A stretch of 7,549 bases of DNA from Chloroflexota bacterium (lineage in GTDB: Bacteria > Chloroflexota > UBA6077 > CF-72). Positions 1 through 6,782 of this stretch are shown one piece after another. The notes below the pieces were generated by a model. That model did no database searches. It worked only from the letters and a program-made list of their open reading frames with translations, and was not told where the DNA came from. The stretch is from the NCBI GenBank assembly GCA_019247135.1, contig JAFAPL010000392.1, positions 1-7,549 on the forward strand, in the 5' to 3' direction. The position numbers and the translations under genes were made by a program. Each line of letters opens with the position of its first letter. Within the stretch, counting starts at the first letter, position 1.

Positions 1-1
1 G

Positions 2-432
2 CGCAGGGGAGAGGCACTTGGCATGCGCACGCGGGAGACCGACCAGTTCGAAATTGTGTGCCAGGAGCGGCGTGCCCCGCCCCAGGAGCACACCTTCGTG
101 CCCTCGTCGACCTGCGCGGGACGCCCGCCAAGCTCGATGAAACGACCCCCTTCGTCCGCGAGCGGGTCCTCCCGATCGCCAGGGAGCAGAACGGCTTCCG
201 CGCCCTGCTCATGGGCGTCAACCGCGCGAGCGGCCGTTCGCCGGTGGGCTCCATCTGGGACTCGGCCAAGCACCGCTCAGCGAGCGACGCGGCCACGGCC
301 GAAATGCGTCGGCAGGGCACCCAGATTGCGGGTGCCGAGCAGGCGCGGGTGGAGCTGTTCGAGGTCGCGGCGCTGGTGGAGAAAAGCATGGAGCACTTGG
401 GGCTGCGTCCGCCTGAGCGACCCGGAACCTGA
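2..432 (+). CDS. Tandem ABM-like (dimeric alpha/beta barrel) protein, 5' partial, probable frameshift between domains
   Basis: Two reading frames together encode an antibiotic-biosynthesis-monooxygenase-like (ABM, dimeric alpha/beta barrel) protein with two tandem domains. Frame 2 is open from base 2 and gives the end of a first domain (RRGEALGMRTRETDQFEIV) plus a linker ending EHTFV near base 100. Frame 1 then gives a complete second domain from about base 103 (LVDLRGTPAKLDE, ERVLPIAREQNGFRALLMG, GSIWDS) to the TGA at 430-432. Its end, RRQGTQIAGAEQARVELFEV, aligns with the first domain's end, which is why I infer a duplicated domain. Restoring one base at about 98-103 joins the frames as HTFV-x-LVDLRG. 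If the frameshift is real, a GTG at 58 could still start a one-domain protein of 124 residues, but its first 15 residues look non-native. Members of this fold act as small oxygenases, haem-degrading enzymes or non-enzymatic stress proteins, and no catalytic assignment is possible here. The 5' end lies outside the window. Confidence 0.62.
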   Translation, partial: QGRGTWHAHAGDRPVRNCVPGAACPAPGAHLRALVDLRGTPAKLDETTPFVRERVLPIAREQNGFRALLMGVNRASGRSPVGSIWDSAKHRSASDAATAEMRRQGTQIAGAEQARVELFEVAALVEKSMEHLGLRPPERPGT

Positions 433-448
433 GAGACCCTGGCTCGTG

Positions 449-499
449 GACCTTTCCCGATGCGGTAAGCAACATCGACAAGCACGTTCCGGAAAGGTC
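449..499. repeat. Inverted repeat, 9-bp perfect arms
   Basis: GACCTTTCC at 449-457 is the exact reverse complement of GGAAAGGTC at 491-499, with 33 bases between the arms. The arms can be extended outward by one G-T wobble pair only. It sits between two convergent gene ends. The long spacer and the lack of a T tract argue against a classical intrinsic terminator. It may be a weak transcript-end structure or chance. Confidence 0.5.
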
Positions 500-501
500 T
501 T

Positions 502-521
502 CAGGACCTGACAGGACCTGA
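502..521. repeat. Perfect 10-bp tandem direct repeat
   Basis: CAGGACCTGA occurs twice back to back, at 502-511 and 512-521, with no mismatch and no spacer. It lies just outside the right arm of the 9-bp inverted repeat, in the convergent intergenic region. A recent slippage duplication is the simplest explanation. Confidence 0.8.
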
Positions 522-575
522 TGTGGACGCGAAATCCGCCAGCGTGTGAGCTACTGGAGACTCAATAAGCTCGAC

Positions 576-1563
576 TTAAAGATGCCCGCGTGCAGTATCG
601 GGAAATGACGATCCGCCACCGGCGACATCTCGCACAAATTGAACAAGTCCGTCGAAATAGGCCTGCTGGTCATCGTACATGGCGAGGTGGCTACCGTTCG
701 GACAGAGGAGATATCGCCCCTTTGGCAGTGCCTCTGCCATCCGCGCCAGGTGCTCGGGGTCCATCGTGTCGTGGCGAGCGCCGATCACCAATGTTGGCAC
801 CCTAATGTTACGCCAGGTCGGCAGTGCGATCCCACTGAACAAGCTTACCGCTTGCCCCAAGTTCGCTGGGTCCCTGCATGGGAACGTAGATAGCCGGATT
901 GATGTGCTTGAATGCGCGGTTCACGGGGTCCGGCCACTCCTCGTATGGTAGGCGGAGTATGTGGTGGACGTAGTGGTGCGGGATCAGCAATTCCATGTAT
1001 CGCGGGCTCTCGTACCTGGTCTCCGCTTCCAGTTGCTTGATCTCGGCCAGAACTGCTTGATCCATGCCCGGCATGAGCACTGTCTGGGCGTACTGGTTGT
1101 ATGCCGGCATGCTCGCCATCATGTTGGAAATGATCAGTCCTGCAAGGTGCTGCTGGAATCGGAACGCGTACTCGATCGCAAGTATGCCACCCCAGGACTG
1201 GCCATACAGGAAGAAGTTCTCCGGTCCGAGGTTGAGGGCGTGCCGGACCTGCTCCACTTCTTCCACGAAGCGCGGTACCTCCCAGAGCTCCGGCTCATCC
1301 GGCTGATCGCTGTAAACTGAGCCGAGTTGGTCATAGTAGTAGTATTCGAAGCCCGCCGCGGGGAAGTAGCTGTCGAAGGCTTCGAAGTACTCATGCGTCG
1401 CCCCCGGCCCACCGTGCAGAAGGAGTACTTTGATTGACGGATTGTTGCCAATCCGCTTCGTCCATACACGGAACGTACCTTTTGGTGTGTCGATCGGAAT
1501 GAGCCTCACTCCGCCGGCCAATTTGTCATCCCGTCCTGAATAGTCCAGATACGCCGAGGTCAT
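576..1563 (-). pseudogene. Proline iminopeptidase-family alpha/beta hydrolase (peptidase S33), single-base frameshift
   Basis: This encodes an alpha/beta-fold hydrolase of the proline iminopeptidase / tricorn-interacting factor F1 type, which removes N-terminal residues, mainly proline, from small peptides in the cytoplasm. I start it at the ATG at 1563-1561, because it has a GAGG Shine-Dalgarno site 6 nt upstream and family sequence begins there; an open frame extends to 1722 but is not family-like. The first frame gives the oxyanion-hole motif HGGPG (50-54), YYYYDQLGSVYSDQP, the nucleophile motif GQSWGG (Ser123) and IYVPMQGPSELGASG, then hits TAA at 808-810 right after WDRTADL. The next frame continues directly with RNIRVPTLVIGARHDTMDP (acid residue Asp265) and CPNGSHLAMYDD (His292), ending at 576. 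Removing one C of the pair at 813-814 (one G on the coding strand) restores a 328-residue protein with the full Ser-Asp-His triad. The uninterrupted 5' part lacks Asp and His and should be inactive. A sequencing error is an alternative to true inactivation. Confidence 0.85.
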
Positions 1564-1567
1564 CGCG

Positions 1568-1573
1568 CACCTC
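1568..1573 (-). promoter_or_regulatory. Shine-Dalgarno site of the alpha/beta hydrolase
   Basis: The minus strand reads GAGGTG followed by CGCG and ATG, so GAGG lies 6 nt from the start codon at 1563. It supports this ATG over the in-frame upstream start at 1722. Confidence 0.6.
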
Positions 1574-1726
1574 ACCCTGCTTGTCGCCCAGTTTATTGCC
1601 GGTCGCGCCAAGGCGAGGCGGATGATACGTCGCTGACCTGATCTGAGGCCAATCTCATTAGAGCGGAGCAGCTCCACGGAGTGGGGTCGCGCGCCGGGCA
1701 GTATGACCTTGCGCGCGCGCACCTGA

Positions 1727-2431
1727 TCACGTGCGTGGCTGGAGCCGCTTCAACTCGTCGGACATGAACTTGACCACGCTTTCAGGATAGCCGGTGTATT
1801 TATACTGTCCCGGAACGTAATTCTCCAGCATATCCATAACAAAATGGAAGCGATGGATTCCTGAGTGGACCTCCAGTACTGCCGGTTCCAGAACGCGAAA
1901 AGCGCGACCGCGACGGCCTTCTGCTCGGACGGGCTCGCTCCAATCGCCATTCCAAGCTGCAGAATCCGCCCGGTGCTGAAAGATGGGCGGGGTGGCAAAT
2001 GGAGGCCCGGGCCTCGGCCTCGCGTGGCGATCCCGGCGCGGTCTTGATTTGCTCCTCCAACCAGTGCCAGAACTCGCTCGTGATGTCCTTGATCGCGACG
2101 ATCATTGGTCCCAACCGTCTTTGACGCAAGTGAGAACAGGCCCTTCATGGGCTGATAATAGTGGCTGTACTCACCCCCGGAGCCCGTCGCAAATGTTTTG
2201 GGAATGTAGCATGACAACCTTTGGTCGCAGAGCCCACATCCCGCGGATATCTAGAACGTTGTCGTTCTTCTTCACTTCTGTGCTCAACTGGTCGAGTTCG
2301 GGGCCGGCCTCGGTAACGTTTAGCCAGGTGTTGCTTATCGCGCGTCAAAGCGCGAGTAGCTGCGCTGCAGGGCGATGACTCGGCCGAGGGTGTCGGCGCT
2401 GGAGAGCCTCGCCGTCGCGCCTTGTGATCAC
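1727..2431 (-). pseudogene. Unrecognised protein gene, multiply frameshifted
   Basis: No single frame covers this stretch, but protein-like segments follow one another on the minus strand with frame switches. In order of transcription: VITRRDGEALQR from a possible GTG at 2431; TLGRVIALQRSYSRFDAR (about 2395-2338); ISNTWLNVTEAGPELDQL and RGMWALRPKVVMLHS (about 2335-2195); EYSHYYQPMKGLFS (about 2175-2130); LGPMIVAIKDITSEFWHWLE with EQIKTAPG (about 2115-2030); LQLGMAIGASPSEQKAVAVA with LFAFWNRQYWRST (about 1965-1865); and HRFHFVMDMLENYVPGQYK to KFMSDELKRLQPRT, ending at TGA 1729-1727. The total is about 234 codons, mostly amphipathic helical sequence rich in Trp and Tyr, with no signal peptide or catalytic motif I can name. 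At least five frame changes are needed. I do not recognise the family. It precedes the hydrolase in the same orientation by about 160 bp and diverges from the methyltransferase. It is either a decayed gene or a badly sequenced one. Confidence 0.5.
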
Positions 2432-2518
2432 TTGCTTCTCTGACCGGTGGCCGGGCCGCCTGATCGTGCGCGAGCCGGCGCAAAGCGCTGGAGGTACCGC
2501 GTTGGGGATCTGGCATCC

Positions 2519-2523
2519 TGAGG
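2519..2523 (+). promoter_or_regulatory. Shine-Dalgarno site of the methyltransferase
   Basis: TGAGG at 2519-2523, with GAGG at 2520-2523, lies 5 nt before the ATG at 2529. This favours 2529 over the open-frame start at 2424. A GTG at 2523, in frame, is a less likely alternative that would add two residues. Confidence 0.5.
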
Positions 2524-2528
2524 TGAGG

Positions 2529-3329
2529 ATGACGGGGTACATCTACGACAACCTCTGGCAGGCAGCACGCCGACGATTGGCCGGACTCGACGCGCTCGGG
2601 GACCCTGGCACGGTCCGCCATCTCGAGCGCCTCGGCGTGAACGGCGGTTGGCATTGCCTCGAACTGGGTGCCGGCGCGGGATCGATCGCGACCTGGCTGT
2701 GCAAGCGCGTAGGAGCGCTCGGAACAGTGCTCGCGACCGACATCGACACCCGTTTTCTCGACACCTTGCAGGAGCCGAACCTCCAGGTACGCTGCCACGA
2801 CATCGCACGAGACGATCTACCGGCGAACAGTTTCGACCTGATCCACACTCGGCTCGTGCTCTCGCATGTGTCGAACAAGGACGCCGCTGTGGCGCGCCTG
2901 GTTGTCGCGCTGCGTCCCGGCGGGTGGCTGCTGGCAGAAGAAGTTGACACGATCACGGTCAACGTGGACCCGTGCGTCGGACCGGAGGCTGTCGCATTAT
3001 GGGAGAAGGGGCGTAACGCGATCCGGGCAGTGTCCGAGGGCACGTCACTGGACCCGAGCTATGGCAGAAGACTCTATGCGGCCGTTTCTGCCAATGGACT
3101 CTCCCAGGTCTAAGTGGAAGGTCGGTCCTACGTCGTTCGTGGTGGCTCGCCCGGGGCGGAGGTATACTGTTTGAGCCTCGAACAATTGCGCGACCGACTG
3201 GTTGCCTCGGGGCGGCTTGACGATACCATGATCGACCTTCTGATCAGGCTCCGGGCTGATCCGAAGGTATGCTTCATGACTGACACACTTGTAGCCGTGT
3301 GGGGCCGTCGTCCGGAAAGGCTCGACTAG
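2529..3329 (+). pseudogene. Class I SAM-dependent methyltransferase interrupted by an in-frame TAA
   Basis: The protein has the Rossmann-like class I methyltransferase fold that transfers a methyl group from S-adenosylmethionine. From the ATG at 2529 one sees motif I LELGAGAGSIATWL (44-57), the acidic ribose-binding end of strand 2, LATDID (68-73), the motif II region FDLIHTRLVLSHV (102-114), and LRPGGWLLAEE (128-138). The substrate is not evident. A TAA at 3111-3113 stops translation after 194 residues (ANGLSQV). The same frame continues without a shift as VEGRSYVVRGGSPGAE, CLSLEQLRDRLVASGRL and DTLVAVWGRRPERLD, to TAG at 3327-3329. That gives 266 positions in all, a usual length for this class with its C-terminal substrate lobe. 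One base change (for example TAA to GAA) would restore it. The GTG just after the stop could allow reinitiation, but a separate 71-residue protein seems unlikely. The SAM core is complete without the tail, so the shortened protein might fold but lack part of its substrate site. Confidence 0.83.
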
Positions 3330-3398
3330 ATAAGTCCCGACGTGCACGATTCAACTGCCGGGTTAGCGCGATGCTCCTTCGCACTGCTCACAATCGAT

Positions 3399-3421
3399 GC
3401 CGGGCCGCATGATGGCCCCGC
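3399..3421. terminator. Possible weak hairpin between convergent genes
   Basis: GGGCC at 3402-3406 can pair with GGCCC at 3414-3418 around a 7-nt loop, and two further pairs form outside one mismatch. It lies between the convergent methyltransferase and sugar permease genes, where a bidirectional terminator is expected. No T run follows on either strand, so support is weak. Confidence 0.25.
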
Positions 3422-3424
3422 TGC

Positions 3425-4294
3425 TCAAAAGCGCAGCGCCCCGCTGGTGAGGCCAGCAATGAACCGCCGCTGGAGCAACAAAAACAGCGCCAGCACGGGC
3501 AAGTTGATCGCGAGTGCCGAGGCCATCATCTCGCCCCAGTTGACGCCGACATCCGTCATGTTCAAGTACAGGAACACCTGTGCCGTACGCATGACGGCCG
3601 ACGAGGTCATGATCGAAGCGATCACGAATTCGTTCCATGCATTGAGAAAGACGAGCAGTGCGACGGCCGCCAGCGCCGGCTGCGACAACGGGACGATAAT
3701 CGCCCATAAACTCTGTAGCCGCGTAGCTCCGTCCACTGCCGCGGCATCCTCCAACTCACGCGGGATCGTTTGGAAAAAGCCGCGCAATACCCAGATAGCC
3801 AGGGGCAACGAGTGCACCCAGTAGATCAGAATCAGGCCCTCGTAGCTGTCGAGCAGACCCAGCTTGGCCATCACGATGTACGTCGGCACGAGGTTGACCA
3901 GGCCTGGAATCATCATGGGCGCGATAATCAGGAACAACACGATCTGGCTGCCTCGGAAGTGCAATCGTGCCAGCGGATAGGCCGCCAGAGCACCCGTAAC
4001 GAGCACCAGCCCGACGGTTGATAGAGAGACCACGCTGCTGTTGAACAGCGCTAGCAGCAGTCCATGATCTACGGCTCGACCGTAGTTGTACAGAGTTGCC
4101 GGGCTTGGCAGGAGCGCCGGCGGAAACGTGAAGATCTGGCGCTCAGCCTTCAGCGAAGTAAGGAAAGCCCATACAAATGGGAAAACCGCGACTGCGGCGA
4201 CGATCACCATTGCGAGGTAGAGCGCGATGCGATCGTACGCAGGCGGATTGAACCGCTGTTCGCCAGAGGACCAGCTGATAGATCGGCTGGCCAT
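3425..4294 (-). CDS. Carbohydrate ABC transporter permease, MalG-like (CUT1)
   Basis: This is an inner-membrane permease of the MalG / binding-protein-dependent transport family (BPD_transp_1). It forms the channel of a sugar importer with the permease encoded just upstream. The 289 residues are typical for this subunit. About six membrane segments are visible: about 23-46, 86-108, 117-141, 153-172, 205-224 and 259-275. The cytoplasmic EAA loop, which docks the ATPase, is present as EDAAAVDGATRLQSLW (182-197) followed by VPLSQPAL (201-208). NAWNEF (218-223) and the C-terminal QRRFIAGLTSGALRF are family hallmarks. Its ATG at 4294 overlaps the stop of the preceding permease gene as TGATG, implying translational coupling. 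It is the last gene of the operon and ends facing the methyltransferase. The frame is intact. The substrate cannot be read from the permease. Confidence 0.95.
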   Translation of the reverse strand: MASRSISWSSGEQRFNPPAYDRIALYLAMVIVAAVAVFPFVWAFLTSLKAERQIFTFPPALLPSPATLYNYGRAVDHGLLLALFNSSVVSLSTVGLVLVTGALAAYPLARLHFRGSQIVLFLIIAPMMIPGLVNLVPTYIVMAKLGLLDSYEGLILIYWVHSLPLAIWVLRGFFQTIPRELEDAAAVDGATRLQSLWAIIVPLSQPALAAVALLVFLNAWNEFVIASIMTSSAVMRTAQVFLYLNMTDVGVNWGEMMASALAINLPVLALFLLLQRRFIAGLTSGALRF

Positions 4295-5247
4295 CAGGAG
4301 TAGTGCTCCGAGCGCAACAAACGGATATAGACACCAGTCAACACGAGGTTGGCGGCGAAGATGATCATTGCGATCGCCGAGGCCGGGCCCATGCGAGCAT
4401 ACGTGAACGCTTCGTTGTACATGCGCAGACTCATTGCCTCGGTAGCGTTGCCTGGACCACCGCCGGTGAGTACCAGCATCGCGACGACGACGTTGAAGTC
4501 GATGATGGTCAGCAACACCAGCAAGAGCAATATGGTTGGCCGCATCAATGGCAGCGTCACGCCAAAGAACGAACGCACGCGTGTCGCACCGTCAATGGCG
4601 GCCGCTTCGTAGAGCTCGTGCGGAATGCCCTGCAGTCCGGCTAGCAGAAGGACCATCGCGTACGGAGCAGCGCGCCAGACATCCACAACCACGAGGGCTG
4701 CCAGGGCCAGAGCAGGCTGCCCCAGCCAGTTGACGCGTGGAAGTCCGAAGCCCTGCACAAGTGCAGCATTGAGCAGTCCGAAGTCGGCATTCAGAATCCA
4801 GCGGAAAATGAGATATGTGACGACGTACGAGGTGACCCACGGCAGGAGCGTGATTGTGCGAAACGCGCTTCTGAAGCGAAGTTGCTGGTTTCCGAGCAGG
4901 GCCAGTCCAAAACCAGCAACGAATGTGAGCGCGACCGAACAGGAGGTGAACGTCACCGACACGCGAACGCTGTTCCAGAATGCGGGGTCGGTGAGCACGT
5001 CCACGTAGTTGCGAACGCCGACGAAGGTCAGAAGCTGCACGAACTCGACGCGGTACACACTCACGAGCACCCCATAGAGCGTCGGCAGCAGGCTGAATGC
5101 GCCAATGACCAGCAGCGCAGGGGCAACCATGATGTACGGCAGGAGATCCGGCCGACGACGTGGAGCCTGCGCGGCCGAGCGCACCGATTTCGCAACCGCC
5201 GGCCCCGGAGCCGCACGACGGCGCGGGGACAGTTCGCGTGTCGTCAC
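4294..5247 (-). CDS. Carbohydrate ABC transporter permease, MalF/UgpA-like (CUT1)
   Basis: This is the first of two membrane subunits of the sugar importer. I place the start at the GTG at 5247, 13 nt after the binding-protein stop. The open frame reaches 5535, but the extra 96 residues lie inside the binding-protein gene and are its out-of-frame shadow. That gives 317 residues, normal for the family. After an Arg/Ala/Pro-rich cytoplasmic N terminus (about 1-33) come membrane segments near 36-60, 97-119, 133-152, 178-205, 236-262 and 288-310. The EAA loop reads YEAAAIDGATRVRSFF (213-228) followed by TLPLMRPT (231-238). LTGGGPGNATEAMSLRMY (260-277) is the conserved segment before the last helix. 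No strong Shine-Dalgarno site is seen, only GAGAG overlapping the previous stop, so translation probably depends on coupling. GTG codons at residues 18 and 22 are alternative starts. The frame is intact. Confidence 0.93.
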   Translation of the reverse strand: MTTRELSPRRRAAPGPAVAKSVRSAAQAPRRRPDLLPYIMVAPALLVIGAFSLLPTLYGVLVSVYRVEFVQLLTFVGVRNYVDVLTDPAFWNSVRVSVTFTSCSVALTFVAGFGLALLGNQQLRFRSAFRTITLLPWVTSYVVTYLIFRWILNADFGLLNAALVQGFGLPRVNWLGQPALALAALVVVDVWRAAPYAMVLLLAGLQGIPHELYEAAAIDGATRVRSFFGVTLPLMRPTILLLLVLLTIIDFNVVVAMLVLTGGGPGNATEAMSLRMYNEAFTYARMGPASAIAMIIFAANLVLTGVYIRLLRSEHYS

Positions 5248-5260
5248 GGACCGCTGACTC

Positions 5261-6700
5261 TCAGTATTTCGGGATCTGATCAGCCGGGATGTCCGCCAGC
5301 AACTTGTTGTAATTATCCCGAGCAGTAGCCAATGCGTCCTTGACCGGTACGTTGTCGTTGACCATCGAGTGATAGGCCTGGAGGAGAATGTCGTCCTGGC
5401 GTACGGGTGGGCTGAGAATCGGCAGTGACCACTCTCGTGCCGCCGTATCGAAGAGTTTGACGTAGGCGCGATCCGGTCGATCGAAGACGGCATTGCTGGC
5501 AACACTGGAGCGTCTCGGCTGCTGGCCAGCCACATCGCCCATGATCAGGTCTGCGTCAGGGCTCATCCAGAACTCGGTCACGGCGAGCGCCTGGTCCTTC
5601 ACCTTCGAGCGGCTTGAAACGCCCATCGACCAGTGATTGATGAACGCCGGCCCCCAGCGGCTCCCGTCCCAGGTCGGGAAGCGCGCGAACACCGCATCCT
5701 CCGGGTCGAATTGCATCTTTTCACGCCAGGACTCATAACGATGCGTGCCGAACTGATAAGCCGCGCTCAGCCCGCTGACAAACTTGTTGTCTGCATCTTC
5801 GAGTGTATAGGTCAACGACGAGCGGGGCTGGATATGGTACTTGCCGATCCAGTCGACGACGAACTGCACGGCTTCGACCAGCTCCGGGGCGGTCCAGTGG
5901 TCGGCTTTCCAGTCTGGCGGTCCGAGGTCATACCGGCCCAAGCGCTCCTGGTTGAAGTGGTCGAACCAGGGGATGCTGGCGCCCGAACCGCGCGCCAGAA
6001 ATTGATGCCAACCCCAAACATTGACGCTCGACTCGTCGAAGCCTGCCTCGTTGGCACGGTGGCCCTGACCATCCACCACCACTTTTTGAAGCGATTCGAC
6101 AAACTGCTTCCAGGAGCGAATCTCGTTGACGCTGACGCCAGCCTGGTCGAACAGGCTCTTGCGGTACAGCATCAGGTCGCCAAACAGGAGGAGAGGGGCA
6201 ATGTACTTCTTACCCTCATACGTCCCTGTGTCCCACCAGGCCTTGGACAGATCGTTTTTGTCTTGATCCGACCATTTGGCGAACACCGGGGAAAGGTCCT
6301 CAAGTGACCCGAGTCGAACCGCCTGTGTGATGTTGGCCGGGCTGAACAGACTGATGTCGGGCGCCGTGTTGGCGGACCAGGCGGCCATGTATTTCTCACC
6401 AATGGTTTCCCAGGCGGTCTGCTCCCATTGGATCGTGATATTCGGGTATTTGTCGCGGAACTTGTCCTCGATGGCCTTCTGTGCCCGATCGCGCGCCGTA
6501 TCACCAAGAGACGTGAAGTGGCCCATATATCGGACACTCGCCGCGCTTCCGCCAGCGCCCTGTTTAGGCCCCAGCACCTGCTGGATGGATTGGCAACCGG
6601 CAGCGGCGGGCGCCAGCGCGGCAGATAACCCAATCAGTCCGAGGGCTCGCGCGCTGCCCGTCGCCAGCATCTGGCGGCGACTGAACGTCCTCTTGTGCAT
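5261..6700 (-). CDS. Extracellular sugar-binding lipoprotein of an ABC importer (SBP family 1)
   Basis: This is the ligand-binding subunit of the carbohydrate importer, a lipid-anchored protein on the outer face of the membrane. Its 479 residues are a little longer than the usual 420-450. The N terminus has a twin-arginine-like motif (SRRQML, Arg8-Arg9), a hydrophobic stretch to about residue 34 and a lipobox AAGC with the lipidated Cys36, so export may be by Tat and then lipidation. A Gly/Ser/Ala-rich linker (48-54) leads into the fold at VRYMGHF. Family marks are the early helix AQKAIEDKFRDKYPNITIQW (73-92), APDISLF (113-119), LGSLEDLSPVF (130-140), then YIAPLLLFGDLMLYRKSLF. The many aromatic residues in the middle (WGWHQF, PWFDHF, WKADHW) suit stacking against sugar rings. 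The specific sugar is unknown. A strong GGAGG site 4 nt before the ATG fixes the start. It is the first gene of the operon and its frame is intact. Confidence 0.93.
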   Translation of the reverse strand: MHKRTFSRRQMLATGSARALGLIGLSAALAPAAAGCQSIQQVLGPKQGAGGSAASVRYMGHFTSLGDTARDRAQKAIEDKFRDKYPNITIQWEQTAWETIGEKYMAAWSANTAPDISLFSPANITQAVRLGSLEDLSPVFAKWSDQDKNDLSKAWWDTGTYEGKKYIAPLLLFGDLMLYRKSLFDQAGVSVNEIRSWKQFVESLQKVVVDGQGHRANEAGFDESSVNVWGWHQFLARGSGASIPWFDHFNQERLGRYDLGPPDWKADHWTAPELVEAVQFVVDWIGKYHIQPRSSLTYTLEDADNKFVSGLSAAYQFGTHRYESWREKMQFDPEDAVFARFPTWDGSRWGPAFINHWSMGVSSRSKVKDQALAVTEFWMSPDADLIMGDVAGQQPRRSSVASNAVFDRPDRAYVKLFDTAAREWSLPILSPPVRQDDILLQAYHSMVNDNVPVKDALATARDNYNKLLADIPADQIPKY

Positions 6701-6704
6701 GGAT

Positions 6705-6709
6705 CCTCC
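6705..6709 (-). promoter_or_regulatory. Strong Shine-Dalgarno site of the binding-protein gene
   Basis: The minus strand reads GGAGG, ATCC, then ATG. It is the best ribosome-binding site in the window, as expected for a binding protein made in excess over its permeases. Confidence 0.75.
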
Positions 6710-6710
6710 G

Positions 6711-6740
6711 CTGGGGCCGGCCGTACCACCCCGGGCCCAG
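6711..6740 (-). promoter_or_regulatory. Imperfect GC-rich hairpin upstream of the binding-protein gene
   Basis: CTGGGGCC (6711-6718) and GGGCCCAG (6733-6740) can pair at seven of eight positions around a 14-nt loop. The stem ends 2 nt from the Shine-Dalgarno site of the binding-protein gene and lies in the 82-bp gap after the ATPase stop. It could be a terminator of the ATPase operon or a 5'-leader structure. No T run follows and no clear -35/-10 pair is seen in the gap, so its role is unproven. Confidence 0.25.
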
Positions 6741-6782
6741 ATGCCAGCCCTACAACCACTCTATCGCTGGCGGCTCGGCTGG

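Larger units (their letters stand above)
433..575. other. Convergent intergenic region with short repeats
   Basis: This 143-bp gap separates the ends of two convergent genes, the ABM-like gene on plus and the alpha/beta hydrolase on minus. I see no convincing open reading frame or RNA gene in it. It holds the 9-bp inverted repeat and the tandem 10-bp duplication listed separately. A transcription terminator for either gene would be expected here, but there is no compact GC-rich stem followed by a T run. Confidence 0.6.

Noticed and set aside
23..511. A 162-residue frame-2 ORF taken as the first gene
   Set aside because: Only its first 26 or so residues look native. After about base 103 it becomes Ser/Arg/Pro-rich shadow sequence, while frame 1 carries the ABM-like domain.
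1711..1720. A (GC)5 alternating tract, possibly Z-DNA forming
   Set aside because: It is too short and too easily expected in G+C-rich DNA to support a function.
1636..1728. Two copies of ACCTGATC (1636-1643 and 1721-1728) upstream of the hydrolase as possible operator sites
   Set aside because: They are only 8 bp each, 85 bp apart, and neither is a clear palindrome. Chance is a sufficient explanation.
2145..2798. A 217-residue open frame on the minus strand
   Set aside because: It lies mostly opposite the methyltransferase SAM core and has low-complexity Arg/Ser/Pro composition with no family marks. The upper part is a shadow. The lower part is a wrong frame of the broken unknown gene.
3111..3113. 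Programmed recoding of the TAA in the methyltransferase
   Set aside because: TAA is not a selenocysteine or pyrrolysine codon and I see no recoding element nearby. A point change or base-calling error is simpler.
5248..5535. N-terminal extension of the first permease to 5535
   Set aside because: The 96 extra residues overlap the binding-protein coding region out of frame and look non-native. The GTG at 5247 gives a normal family length.
5633..6307. A 224-residue open frame on the plus strand
   Set aside because: It is fully antisense to the well-supported binding-protein gene and has no recognisable motif.
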